From positions 62,001-126,000 of the forward strand of contig NZ_AAXW01000008.1 of the NCBI RefSeq assembly GCF_000169335.1: DNA of 64,000 bases, in the 5' to 3' direction. Source of the DNA: Crocosphaera chwakensis CCY0110 (GTDB lineage Bacteria > Cyanobacteriota > Cyanobacteriia > Cyanobacteriales > Microcystaceae). Shown piece by piece: positions 8,748-17,474 of the stretch (positions are counted from its first letter, which is position 1; each line of letters begins with the position of its first letter). The translations under genes and the position numbers were made by a program. Below the pieces are notes generated by a model, which was given only the letters and a program-made list of their open reading frames with translations, did no database searches and was not told the DNA's origin.

Positions 8748-10589
8748 ATGTTTCCTCAAACCTGTACCGTATTAATTATTGATGATAATCAAGAAGATAG
8801 GTTTATCTTTAAACGCTATCTAAGCAAACAAAAAGACCAAAATTATCAGTTAATAGAAGCATCATCAGGAAGGGAAGGATTAGAAATTTTAAAGACAGTT
8901 CAAGTTGATGGGATTCTTTTAGATTTTCGTTTACCTGACATAGATGGTATAGAATTTTTGAAACAATTACAAAGTCAATTTTTTTATAGTTACTTTGCTA
9001 TCATTATATTAACAGGAGTTGGAAACGAAACTGTTGCAGTAGAGGCCATGAAGAATGGCGCACAAGATTACTTAATTAAAGATAATTTAACTCCAGAAAT
9101 TTTACATAAATCATTATATTTAGCCATCGAAAGGGTAAAATTACGTCGGCAATTAGAACAAAGTGAACAACGATTTAGAACAACGTTTGAACAAGCAGCA
9201 GTCGGAATTTATCATATTAACTTAGTTGGAGAATTTCTAAGATTTAATGAAAAATTTTTTCAAATTACAGGCTATTTACCAGAAGAGTTACAAGAAAAAA
9301 CCCTAGAAGAAATTATGTTTCCTGAAGATTTACTCTTTTATCAAAAACAGCTAAAAAGACTTTTAAGTAATCAAATTAAAACATTTACGTTAGAACAAAG
9401 ACTAATTGGATTCAATGATCAATTAGTTTGGATCAATTTAACAGTTTCTATGATTAATAAAAAAGATAATCGTCCTGATTATTTAATGGGAATTGTTCAG
9501 GATATTCAAGAAAGAAAAAAAACAGAAATTCAACTTAAAAAGGCTAATCAACAGTTAAAAGAAATTGTTGAACAATTAGCTAAACAAAACCAACAAAGAA
9601 CTCTATTAAGTCGGGTAAGTCAATATTTACAAGTTTGTAATAATTTAGAAGAAGCTTATAATATTTTAGCTGATTTAATTCAACCCTTATTTCCTGATTG
9701 CTCTTTGGGTATTTATCAACTCAATAATCAGCAAACTCTCGCTACTTTAGTTTCATCTTCTGGAGATTTTCTTAATAGTAAACAAGACTTTAGATTTTGT
9801 GAATGCTGGGCATTACGTCAAGGAAAAGCCCATTATAATGATGTCACACATCGCCACTTATTTTGCCCCCATGTTGAAACAAATTTAATTACTAAAGCAA
9901 CGTTATGTTATCCTATTATTGCTCAAGGAAAAACTCTAGGAATTCTTTATATTAGTGCTAGTAACCTCAGCAAATTAACGCCAGAAACAGAAAACTTAGC
10001 AGAAACAGTCAGTGATTATATAACCCTATCCTTGGCAAATTTAAAATTACAAGAAGACTTAAAAGAACAAAGTGTCAGAGATTCTTTAACAGGATTATTT
10101 AACCGTCGTTATCTTTATGAATTTCTTACCAAAGAAGTTGCTAAATCCCAAAGATATAAGACAAATATTGGTGTTATTTTAATGGACATTGATCATTTTA
10201 AACCAATTAATGATAATTATAGTCATGGTTTAGGCGATGTAGTTTTAGAGGAAATTGGTCAATTTTTAAGTAATAATATTCGAGAATCAGATATTGCTTG
10301 TCGCTATGGTGGAGAAGAATTTATTTTAATTTTTCCCCACGCTAGCTTAGAAAATACTTATCAACGAGCAGAAGCACTAAGAAAAAAAATAAAATGTCTC
10401 AATTTTCGCTATCAAAAATATTATTTAAACTCGGTTACTGTGTCGGTTGGAGTTGCTAATTTTCCTCAACATGGGGTGACGGGAGAAGAAGCAGTACATC
10501 ATGCTGATCTTGCCCTATACGCAGCTAAAGCGCAAGGACGCGATCGCACTATTATTTACAGTGAAGAAATAACAGGTAACAGTGAGTAA
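8748..10589 (+). CDS. Diguanylate cyclase with REC-PAS-GAF-GGDEF domains
   Basis: A 613-residue soluble protein predicted to make cyclic di-GMP. The receiver domain has Asp12/Asp13 and phospho-acceptor Asp59 (LLDFRLPDIDG). A PAS domain spans about 138-258 and lacks the LOV cysteine motif. A short coiled linker leads to a GAF domain at about 296-432. The GGDEF domain has the active motif GGEEF at 520-524 and an intact inhibitory site RESD at 511-514, so product inhibition is expected. No EAL domain follows. Position behind the Rcp1-like regulator suggests a phytochrome-to-c-di-GMP relay, but direct phosphorylation by the kinase is inference. Confidence 0.9.
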   Translation: MFPQTCTVLIIDDNQEDRFIFKRYLSKQKDQNYQLIEASSGREGLEILKTVQVDGILLDFRLPDIDGIEFLKQLQSQFFYSYFAIIILTGVGNETVAVEAMKNGAQDYLIKDNLTPEILHKSLYLAIERVKLRRQLEQSEQRFRTTFEQAAVGIYHINLVGEFLRFNEKFFQITGYLPEELQEKTLEEIMFPEDLLFYQKQLKRLLSNQIKTFTLEQRLIGFNDQLVWINLTVSMINKKDNRPDYLMGIVQDIQERKKTEIQLKKANQQLKEIVEQLAKQNQQRTLLSRVSQYLQVCNNLEEAYNILADLIQPLFPDCSLGIYQLNNQQTLATLVSSSGDFLNSKQDFRFCECWALRQGKAHYNDVTHRHLFCPHVETNLITKATLCYPIIAQGKTLGILYISASNLSKLTPETENLAETVSDYITLSLANLKLQEDLKEQSVRDSLTGLFNRRYLYEFLTKEVAKSQRYKTNIGVILMDIDHFKPINDNYSHGLGDVVLEEIGQFLSNNIRESDIACRYGGEEFILIFPHASLENTYQRAEALRKKIKCLNFRYQKYYLNSVTVSVGVANFPQHGVTGEEAVHHADLALYAAKAQGRDRTIIYSEEITGNSE

Positions 10590-10749
10590 CAATGATAGAA
10601 CAACTATTGATACTTGGGAAGAAAAACTAGAATCTTTCAATCAAATTAATCAACAAAAAAAACAAATATTTAAACGTTCAATCATTATATTATCAATATC
10701 AGGAATAACAGCAATTTTTGATAAAATTATTGCTTCAACTTTTTATTAA
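10582..10749 (+). CDS. Possible 55-residue membrane peptide overlapping the cyclase gene
   Basis: A short ORF opens with GTG at 10582, 8 bases before the end of the diguanylate cyclase gene, a spacing that would allow translational coupling. It encodes a polar, charged first half (DTWEEKLESFNQINQQKKQ) and one hydrophobic segment (IIILSISGITAIF). No clear ribosome binding site is visible and I recognise no family. It may be a real small membrane protein or chance. Confidence 0.35.
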   Translation: MSNNDRTTIDTWEEKLESFNQINQQKKQIFKRSIIILSISGITAIFDKIIASTFY

Positions 10750-10818
10750 ATTTAATATAAATAGGAAACAGGAAATAGGATATTATTATACTTCTCCCGA
10801 CTCCTGATTCCTGACTCT

Positions 10819-11802
10819 TTACTTAGACATTTCTAACATTCTTTGAATAGGTTTTAAAGCAGCTTTTCGTGTAGATTCATCCATGATAATTTCTGGTTGT
10901 TTATACTTCATGGATAAATACAATTTTTCTAACGTATTCAAACGCATATAAGGACATTCATTACAAGCACAATTATTCATAGCTGGTGCCGGAATAAATG
11001 TTTTATTCGGCGCTTCTTTTTCCATTTGATGAATAATCCCTGGTTCCGTTGCCACAATAAAACTATCTTGTGAACTTTGCTGAGAATACTTCAATAATGC
11101 AGTGGTTGAACCGATATAATTAGCATGGCGTAAAACCGGTTCTTCACACTCAGGATGAGCAATAATTTCAGCTGAAGGATGTTCAATTTTTAGCTGAACA
11201 ATTTTCTTTTCTGAGAAGGTTTCATGAACAATACAACTTCCTTGCCAAAGTATTAAATCTCTACCAGTTTGTTGAGAAACATATCGTCCTAAATTGCGAT
11301 CAGGTCCAAAAATAATCGGACGATCTTTAGGCAGTTGATTAACAATTTTAACCGCATTTGAACTCGTGCAAATGACATCACTCATCGCCTTAATATCTGC
11401 GGTGCAATTAATGTAAGATACAACAATAGCATCAGTATATTGTGTCTTAAACTTGGCAAATTCTTTCGGAGGACAACTATCCGCTAAAGAACACCCTGCC
11501 TCTAAATCAGGTAATAGAACTAATTTATCAGGATTGAGAATTTTCGCAGTTTCTGCCATGAAGTGAACCCCCGCAAACACGATCACTTCTTTATCTGTGG
11601 TGGCTGCTTGCTGAGAAAGTCCAAGGGAATCTCCGATATAATCAGCAATGTCTTGAATATCAGGGTCTTGATAGTAATGAGCTAAAATAACCGCTTTCAA
11701 TTCTTTTTTAAGCTCATTTATAGCAGAAAATAAATTTTTAGGCAGTGAGTTCGAGGTTTGGGATAGGGTCGGTTTCGCAGTAGTGAACACAGTGGTGAGC
11801 AA
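10819..11802 (-). CDS. nadA: Quinolinate synthase
   Basis: NadA condenses iminoaspartate with dihydroxyacetone phosphate to quinolinate for NAD synthesis, using an oxygen-sensitive [4Fe-4S] cluster. Three expected cluster cysteines are Cys104 (LEAGCSLAD), Cys190 (WQGSCIVHE) and Cys283 (CNECPYM). The substrate-binding AHYYQDP and SNAVKIV regions are present. Length 327 residues is usual. There is no ATG at the 5' end: the frame opens at a TTG only two bases after a strong GGAGG, with a GTG four codons later, so the exact start is uncertain. It stands alone and is divergent from the TrpD2-like gene. Confidence 0.93.
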   Translation of the reverse strand: MLTTVFTTAKPTLSQTSNSLPKNLFSAINELKKELKAVILAHYYQDPDIQDIADYIGDSLGLSQQAATTDKEVIVFAGVHFMAETAKILNPDKLVLLPDLEAGCSLADSCPPKEFAKFKTQYTDAIVVSYINCTADIKAMSDVICTSSNAVKIVNQLPKDRPIIFGPDRNLGRYVSQQTGRDLILWQGSCIVHETFSEKKIVQLKIEHPSAEIIAHPECEEPVLRHANYIGSTTALLKYSQQSSQDSFIVATEPGIIHQMEKEAPNKTFIPAPAMNNCACNECPYMRLNTLEKLYLSMKYKQPEIIMDESTRKAALKPIQRMLEMSK

Positions 11803-11951
11803 CTCCTCCAGTAATTATAGTTAATCTTACCAAAACTATTATAACAAATAATCCATACTATCATCTTATGTTTAACAATAATGATGAGTTTTATTAAGAT
11901 GATCCCCTTAGTCCTGTAAAATAAGAAAATGGAAATAGAGTCAAATCAAGC

Positions 11952-12998
11952 ATGAGCAATACGTTTAGAGAGTATCTTAAAAAAATTGGTAGCGGGGTTC
12001 ATACGGGCAGAGATTTAACCCGAAATGAGTCCGCAGATGCCATGAAATTGATGTTATTGGCAGAAGCAACCCCTGCACAGATAGGGGCGTTTTTGATGGT
12101 TCATCGTATTAAACGCCCGACTCCTGAAGAATTAGCAGGAATGTTAGATACTTACGCCGAATTAGGACCAAAATTGGACATTGATCACCTTGAGTTTGAT
12201 TATCCTGTTACTGTTTTGGGAACTCCTTATGATGGGCGATCGCGTACTGCCCCTGTAACCACCCTCACCGCCTTGATTTTAGCCACTGTCGGGGTTCCTG
12301 TGGTACTTCATGGGGGAGAAGCCATGCCTACTAAATACGGGGTTCCTTTGGTCAATATTTGGCAAGGTTTAGGGGTTGATTTTGCTAAGCTTTCCCTCGA
12401 AGAAAGTCAAAAAATGTTAGAAAAAACAGGTTTAACTTTTGTCTATTTACCTAACCATTTTCCAGAAGCGCAGCAATTAGTACCTTATCGAGATCAAATC
12501 GGCAAACGCCCCCCCTTAGCTACTTTAGAATTAATGTGGTCTCCCTGTTCATCTTCTCAAGTTCATATTGTGTCTGGGTTTGTTCATCCTCCTACAGAAA
12601 CCCTATTTAGAGACACCTTAAAACTGAGAAATTTTCACCATTTCACCACGGTTAAAGGGTTAGAAGGTAGTTGTGACTTACCCCAAAGTCGAACCGCTAT
12701 TATCGGCATAAATCAACCTAGTAATAACCCTGAATGGCAACGGTTACACCTTCATCCCCAAGATTATGATTTAAGCGGTAAAGATGTTCCTTTAGAGTCT
12801 ACAGAAAAACTTTTAGAACAAATGCAGCAAGTCTTACAGGGGAAAGATAACCCATTGATGCCTTTAGCTATTTATAACGGTGGGTTTTACCTCTGGCGTT
12901 GTGGGGTTTGTGCTGATTTAAAAACAGGATTTGACGAAGCAAAAACCCTATTAATGAGTGGAAAAGTTAGGAAAAAGTTACAGAGTATTCTTGAGTAA
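11952..12998 (+). CDS. Anthranilate phosphoribosyltransferase-like protein (TrpD2 group)
   Basis: A 348-residue member of the nucleoside phosphorylase/TrpD fold. The N-terminal helical domain (SADAMKLMLLAEATPAQIGAFL) matches TrpD well. The PRPP-binding glycine-rich loop of true TrpD (GTGGDG-type) is replaced by GTPYDGRSRTAP, and the next loop reads LHGGEAMPTKYG instead of KHGN. These changes put it with the TrpD2/YbiB-like paralogues, some of which bind nucleic acid and do not make tryptophan. No trp genes are nearby. The function here is therefore unknown. Confidence 0.75.
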   Translation: MSNTFREYLKKIGSGVHTGRDLTRNESADAMKLMLLAEATPAQIGAFLMVHRIKRPTPEELAGMLDTYAELGPKLDIDHLEFDYPVTVLGTPYDGRSRTAPVTTLTALILATVGVPVVLHGGEAMPTKYGVPLVNIWQGLGVDFAKLSLEESQKMLEKTGLTFVYLPNHFPEAQQLVPYRDQIGKRPPLATLELMWSPCSSSQVHIVSGFVHPPTETLFRDTLKLRNFHHFTTVKGLEGSCDLPQSRTAIIGINQPSNNPEWQRLHLHPQDYDLSGKDVPLESTEKLLEQMQQVLQGKDNPLMPLAIYNGGFYLWRCGVCADLKTGFDEAKTLLMSGKVRKKLQSILE

Positions 12999-13052
12999 TG
13001 ATTATCATATAGACAGATATTATGTTTAATTGAAAAATTCACTCTTTTTATT

Positions 13053-13637
13053 ATGACCAATGTTACCTTAAGTCTCAAACCCTTTATCGACAGAATTAGC
13101 GAGACAGATTTAGAAAAATTATGTCAAGAAAATCCCGAAGCTCGATTAGAAACTAATCCTCAAGGTCAACTAATTATTATGTCTCCTACAGGAAGTGAAA
13201 GTGGTAAACGCAATACAAGTTTAATTTTCCAAGTCGAGTTATGGAATCGTCAGCAAAATTCGGGAATAGTGTTTGATTCTTCAACAGGTTTTAAATTATC
13301 TAATGGCGCAGTACGTTCTCCTGATGTCAGTTGGATTACTCTTGCTAAATGGAATAGTTTAAGTAAACAGCAAAAAAGAAAATTTGCCCCGATCGCTCCT
13401 GATTTTGTTATTGAATTAATGTCTCCTACCGATGAGCTTAATGAGTTGCAAAATAAGATGGAAGAATATATGAATTGTGGTGTTCAATTGGGTTGGTTAA
13501 TTAATCCTGACGAAAAACAAGTCGAAATTTACCGTCAACAAGAAAAGCCAGAAATATTAAATAATCCACTAACTTTATCGGGAGAGCAAATCTTACCTAA
13601 TTTAATTGTTAATTTACAAGATATTATTGAAGATTAA
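13053..13637 (+). CDS. Uma2-family (DUF820) putative endonuclease
   Basis: A 194-residue protein of a family greatly expanded in cyanobacteria, with a PD-(D/E)XK restriction-like fold. The hallmarks are visible: a Glu in SGKRN-proximal helix, RSPDVSW as the acidic strand, and FVIEL followed by SPTDELNELQNKMEEYMNCGVQLGWLINP. It starts 54 bp after the TrpD2-like gene on the same strand. The biological role of the family is not settled. This copy looks complete. Confidence 0.85.
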   Translation: MTNVTLSLKPFIDRISETDLEKLCQENPEARLETNPQGQLIIMSPTGSESGKRNTSLIFQVELWNRQQNSGIVFDSSTGFKLSNGAVRSPDVSWITLAKWNSLSKQQKRKFAPIAPDFVIELMSPTDELNELQNKMEEYMNCGVQLGWLINPDEKQVEIYRQQEKPEILNNPLTLSGEQILPNLIVNLQDIIED

Positions 13638-13781
13638 ACCAAGAACTGAGTTTTCTATGAGCGATCGCATTTTAATCATAATCTTAACACCAGCGATCAC
13701 AATAAGCATCAGTATTATAACTATAACTAAAGTTTAATAGAATAGAGTGACTTATAAATAAAACTATTGAAGCAATTTCCT

Positions 13782-14150
13782 ATGAATACTAGACAATGGC
13801 TTGTATCAGTCATATCTTATTACCGTAATTTAGGGTTTTTTCAGCAATATCCAAACTTATCAGATGAACAAATAGCAGATATCTTGGAAAATATCCAGAA
13901 AAAAAATCAATTTGGAGATGGAACATTTAATAGCCAAAAAGAAGAAGATGTTATTGTTTTAGATGAAACCAGAATTATTCCCATTTATTTAGAAGAAATG
14001 TATAGCAATTCTTGTGAACATAAAGAAGGCATTAATATAATAAAGTCAGTTTCAGAAGCACAGAATATCATTGAAGGAATATTGTTAGAGCTATCCTATA
14101 TTGCCAGAGACGTTTTTACCATAAAAAATATTAAATGCTATCTTGTATAG
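13782..14150 (+). CDS. Unrecognised protein, probable 5' half of a frameshifted gene
   Basis: An ORF of 122 codons from the ATG at 13782; a TTG five codons earlier is less likely. The N-terminus (RQWLVSVISYYRNLGFF) is helical, and the middle is acidic. It ends in the middle of what reads like a continuing domain (ELSYIARDVFTIKNIK) and overlaps the next ORF by 16 bases in another frame. No family recognised. I suspect one gene split by a single-base indel. Confidence 0.5.
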   Translation: MNTRQWLVSVISYYRNLGFFQQYPNLSDEQIADILENIQKKNQFGDGTFNSQKEEDVIVLDETRIIPIYLEEMYSNSCEHKEGINIIKSVSEAQNIIEGILLELSYIARDVFTIKNIKCYLV

Positions 14151-14806
14151 ATAACAGGGTTTCAGTGAAATTCACTTTGGGCGATAGCAAATATCTAATA
14201 GTAGCATTACAAGTTATTGATGATCCATCTCTAGCTATAACTAAACTCAACCCTATCTTAAAAGACACTAATTATCAATTTGAGATTTGGAATTTACTAG
14301 AAGCACAATTTATTTTATTGCTAACCTTGCAAGAAAAACAAAAACTACAAAAAGAAAAAAACTACGATTTTTTGGATTCTAATAGTGAATATGAAAATCC
14401 GAAGTATTCTCATCCACTAATTAAGAAAATATGTCTTCTTAGTGAATCAGTATGTTTGGGTTCAGAATCAGGCGAGCCGGTACAAATATACTTTACGCAA
14501 GCTGAGTCTTATCAAGCTGCTTGTAAAGAAGTTTTTAATTCCGAAGATGATATTTGTTGTATGACACTGAAGGATTTTGAGTATATGTATTTAGATGAAT
14601 ATGATGTTGTAGATGATAACCTGGAAAATATGGTTGACACATTCAAAAAATTAAGTGCTATTTATGGAGAAGTTACTCCTGAAGGATACATCAATGCGAT
14701 ACAAGAACATGGCACTCGTGGTTATTTTTATATTTGTTTTTTTATAAATCTTATTAAAGAAGCTGATACTAATATATTAATTGCTTTTCCTCGGTATGAA
14801 GGATAA
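14135..14806 (+). CDS. Unrecognised protein, probable 3' part of a frameshifted gene
   Basis: An ORF of 223 codons whose ATG is immediately preceded by a stop in its own frame and has no ribosome binding site. Its first recognisable element (RVSVKFTLGDSKYLIVALQV) looks like an internal beta strand pair continuing the preceding ORF. The rest is acidic with scattered aromatics and no membrane segment. It could instead be a separately translated overlapping gene. No family recognised. Confidence 0.5.
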   Translation: MLSCIDNRVSVKFTLGDSKYLIVALQVIDDPSLAITKLNPILKDTNYQFEIWNLLEAQFILLLTLQEKQKLQKEKNYDFLDSNSEYENPKYSHPLIKKICLLSESVCLGSESGEPVQIYFTQAESYQAACKEVFNSEDDICCMTLKDFEYMYLDEYDVVDDNLENMVDTFKKLSAIYGEVTPEGYINAIQEHGTRGYFYICFFINLIKEADTNILIAFPRYEG

Positions 14807-14826
14807 TAGAAGTTGAAGGAGGGACT

Positions 14827-15147
14827 TTACGAGTGCTGTGATGATTCTAACGAACTACGATTATTAGGGATAATAGTTATGTGACAGCCCAAACTTTCAA
14901 GAATATCGTAAATACCGATAAATTTTGGATTAGCATGGGATGAAAGGGTTTTATAAAGACTTTCCCGACTATGATTAATATCCTTAGCCAGTTGGGTCAT
15001 GCCTTTTTGAGCATCAACCACATCCTTAAGGGCTAAAAAAAAGACATCCTTCCCTTCGGATAAGGCTGCATTAAGATATTCCCCTGCTTTAATGGGGTCT
15101 TGAAGGGATTTAAGTAAGTCATCTCGATAACTTCTACTTCTAGGCAT
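14827..15147 (-). CDS. HTH antitoxin-like protein, lone (HigA-type addiction module antidote)
   Basis: A 106-residue protein of the putative addiction-module antidote family. It begins with the typical SYRDDLLKSLQDPIKAGEYLNAAL and has a Cro/XRE-type helix-turn-helix (MTQLAKDINHSRESLYKTLS). Such antidotes normally follow a RelE/HigB-type toxin gene. Here the upstream neighbour on the same strand is smpB, only 16 bp away, and no toxin ORF is visible on either side. It may be an orphan antitoxin or a transcriptional regulator. Confidence 0.8.
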   Translation of the reverse strand: MPRSRSYRDDLLKSLQDPIKAGEYLNAALSEGKDVFFLALKDVVDAQKGMTQLAKDINHSRESLYKTLSSHANPKFIGIYDILESLGCHITIIPNNRSSLESSQHS

Positions 15148-15163
15148 CAGTTACATTGCTTCA

Positions 15164-15631
15164 TCAAAAACGTTTCATCGCCCGTGAAATTTCCCGTTGA
15201 TCTTGACGACGTTTGACGGTTTCTCGTTTATCATGGAGTTTCTTACCTCTTCCTAACCCAAGGCCGACTTTGACCCAACTTCCTTTAAAATAGAGTTTGA
15301 GTGGCACTAAGGTTAAACCTTTCTGCTCAATTTTCCCAATCAATTGACTAATCTGTTTACGATGTAAAAGCAGTTTACGGGTACGTTTCGGATCGTGATT
15401 GAAATATTGACTACTGCCTTGATAGGGTGAGATGTGAACATTGGTTAACCAAGCTTCACCATTTTTGATGAACGCATAACCATCGGCCAAGTTAACCCGT
15501 CCGGCACGAATGGACTTAACTTCCGTTCCCACCAGTTCAATTCCCGCTTCATAAGTCTCTAAAATTTCATAGAGGAAGCGAGCTTTACGATTATCACTAA
15601 CGATTTTGATAGCTTTATTGTCATTTCCCAT
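15164..15631 (-). CDS. smpB: tmRNA-binding protein SmpB
   Basis: SmpB binds tmRNA and brings it to stalled ribosomes for trans-translation. The 155 residues show the expected oligonucleotide-binding fold: NRKARFLYEILETYEAGIELVGTEVKSIR and the segment from VNLADGYAFIKNGEAWL, plus the basic C-terminal tail (KKLHDKRETVKRRQDQREISRAMKRF) that enters the decoding centre. Length is normal. A small antitoxin-like gene follows 16 bp downstream and may share its transcript. Confidence 0.96.
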   Translation of the reverse strand: MGNDNKAIKIVSDNRKARFLYEILETYEAGIELVGTEVKSIRAGRVNLADGYAFIKNGEAWLTNVHISPYQGSSQYFNHDPKRTRKLLLHRKQISQLIGKIEQKGLTLVPLKLYFKGSWVKVGLGLGRGKKLHDKRETVKRRQDQREISRAMKRF

Positions 15632-15738
15632 AGCCTTTCTAGGCTAACATTTTTTAAAGCTTTTAGCAATACCAAATAATGTTCTCTGATAAAACAGGTT
15701 TAAGCCCCTAACCGATAGAGGCTCAAAACCCATGTATC

Positions 15739-16359
15739 TTAGTCGATGAGAGCGTTTAACAAGACATCGGTTAAAGACATCCCTTTCATATCATCAACCG
15801 TAACCGTATCAACGATATCAAATTTCGCCCCAGCGGATTGAAGATCATCATCTAACGCCTTATAAAAACGAGTTGCGTTTTTATCAGTTCCCACTTGAAT
15901 AAAGGAAATACCTAACTCATCTTCTCGATCAACGTTTTGAGACGCATCCATTATCAAACTGATAACGGCTTTACGATCCGTTGGTTCTCCATCAGTAATG
16001 ATAATAAAGGTTTCTCCATTGGCTTGTGTTTTTCCTCCTGCTTTGCGTTCAAAATAGTTGTTTAGACCATCTTGCAAAACTCCAGCTAAGTCCGTTTGTC
16101 CCATCGGTTCGTTTTCTTCGTACACTTTTGTCACTTTATCCGATGTGACGTTATCGTACCGTCTAAAACGACCAGAAAATACATAGACTGTAATCCCATC
16201 AGGATCAATCTCTTCGCATTTCTTCGCTAAGGCTAAGGTTGACTCCTGGGCAATTTGCCAACGGGTTTTGCCATCAGGACCATCAGAAGTAGCCATACTA
16301 CTGCTTTTGTCGATCATCAGGGTGTAATCCCGATTTTCGATACGTGAGTCTCCTGACAT
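15739..16359 (-). CDS. VWA-domain protein (TerY-like)
   Basis: A 206-residue single von Willebrand factor A domain protein. The MIDAS metal site is complete: DKSSSMATS (DxSxS), Thr in MGQTDLAG and Asp in IITDGEPTD. I chose the ATG at 16359 because AGGAGG lies a proper distance upstream; a longer frame extends to 16443 without such support. Stand-alone VWA proteins of this sort act as metal-dependent protein-binding modules and are sometimes linked with tellurite-type stress clusters. No such genes flank it, so the partner is unknown. Confidence 0.8.
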   Translation of the reverse strand: MSGDSRIENRDYTLMIDKSSSMATSDGPDGKTRWQIAQESTLALAKKCEEIDPDGITVYVFSGRFRRYDNVTSDKVTKVYEENEPMGQTDLAGVLQDGLNNYFERKAGGKTQANGETFIIITDGEPTDRKAVISLIMDASQNVDREDELGISFIQVGTDKNATRFYKALDDDLQSAGAKFDIVDTVTVDDMKGMSLTDVLLNALID

Positions 16360-16629
16360 ATCAGAAACAACCTCCTGGTAAATATTACATCTTATGATTA
16401 TTCTGTTTTCTAGCCTATTATGACCTTTGAGAATTGCCCACAAATATCCTGATTTTCATCATAATTGAAAGGACTATTGCACTATGGTAGTTAAGGATCG
16501 ATGACATAAATAAGTTGAATTGTAAAGTCATATTGCGACACTTTATAAAAATCTTTAAATATTGTCCTTTTATCTATCATCGTTATTAACGTAGAACATC
16601 AGAAGCAGCTAATTGTGGGAATTTTTATA

Positions 16630-16950
16630 ATGGACAATGAATCTCAAAAATACCGTATGGTTTGCACCTTAAGTTTTGGTGATGTTTACGGTCAAATTAT
16701 TGTTTGGTTAATCGTCATTTTCTTAACTTTAGCGAGTGCGTTAGGATTATGGAGCAGCACTCGTCAAATTTACGCTCTCGCTGTTGTGGGACTGGTTTTA
16801 GTGTTGTCTTTACCCTTCTTACTGTTTGCTTTCGTTACCACTTTACTCAACCATATTGAGTTCATCCCCCTCGAAGCAACAGAAAGCACTCGTTCTTCTT
16901 CTCGTAGAAAAATTAAGGCAAATCAACAACCTGCCGAAGCAGCCGGCTAA
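16630..16950 (+). CDS. Small two-helix membrane protein, cyanobacterial hypothetical
   Basis: A 106-residue protein starting at the ATG at 16630; a GTG at 16615 gives a slightly longer but less likely form. Two membrane segments are clear (IIVWLIVIFLTLASALGL and LAVVGLVLVLSLPFLLFAFVTTLL). A basic, Ser-rich C-terminal tail (STRSSSRRKIKANQQ) is probably cytoplasmic. I know no function. Confidence 0.65.
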   Translation: MDNESQKYRMVCTLSFGDVYGQIIVWLIVIFLTLASALGLWSSTRQIYALAVVGLVLVLSLPFLLFAFVTTLLNHIEFIPLEATESTRSSSRRKIKANQQPAEAAG

Positions 16951-17474
16951 TTTATATTGTGGAAACGTTAAGAGTTTATTGGTTAAGTGAATCTTAAAAG
17001 TTGCAGTAAAAAAATCTGAGTTTACTAATATGTAGGGTTCAGAATCTCATTTTCTTCAATTCAAAACCCTAATTATGCTCATTTTTTAACAAAAGTTCAC
17101 AGTTTTGACTCGTTATCTCTTGTACAACGTTTCCACCCATTGACCCTGATTAACCTAACAAATAAAATTTTTGTTTATTTTTATTTAGTTTAGTCTCAAC
17201 CTTCGACATAATGAAGTTAGTCAAAGTAAAGACAACAAAAAATTAAGTAATGAGGAGTGTTTAAGTCTCTAATTAGTTAACCTTTTGTTGGTGAAACTTT
17301 CCAAAAACTCTTAGAGAATTTGTGATCTCTTCGAGGTAAACATTCATGAGCAGTAAAGGCTCATATTCTTCTTAGTTCAAACTGAATAACTACACTCTTA
17401 CTCTTAGCTCTATTTTAACTGGGCTATAGACGTAATATCCTTGAAAACCTCTACCAATAATTGGAGAGAAAATA
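16951..17474. other. 524-bp gap with an IR-bounded segment
   Basis: No convincing ORF. The left part, 16959-17136, is bounded by a perfect 11-bp inverted repeat (see the repeat entry). The rest is AT-rich leader sequence in front of the secreted-protein gene at 17475, which has GGAGAG as ribosome binding site. Confidence 0.4.
16959..17136. repeat. 178-bp segment with 11-bp terminal inverted repeats, MITE-like
   Basis: GTGGAAACGTT at 16959-16969 is the exact reverse complement of AACGTTTCCAC at 17126-17136. The enclosed sequence is AT-rich and noncoding. Size and ends fit a miniature inverted-repeat element, but no clear target duplication flanks it, so this is tentative. Confidence 0.35.
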
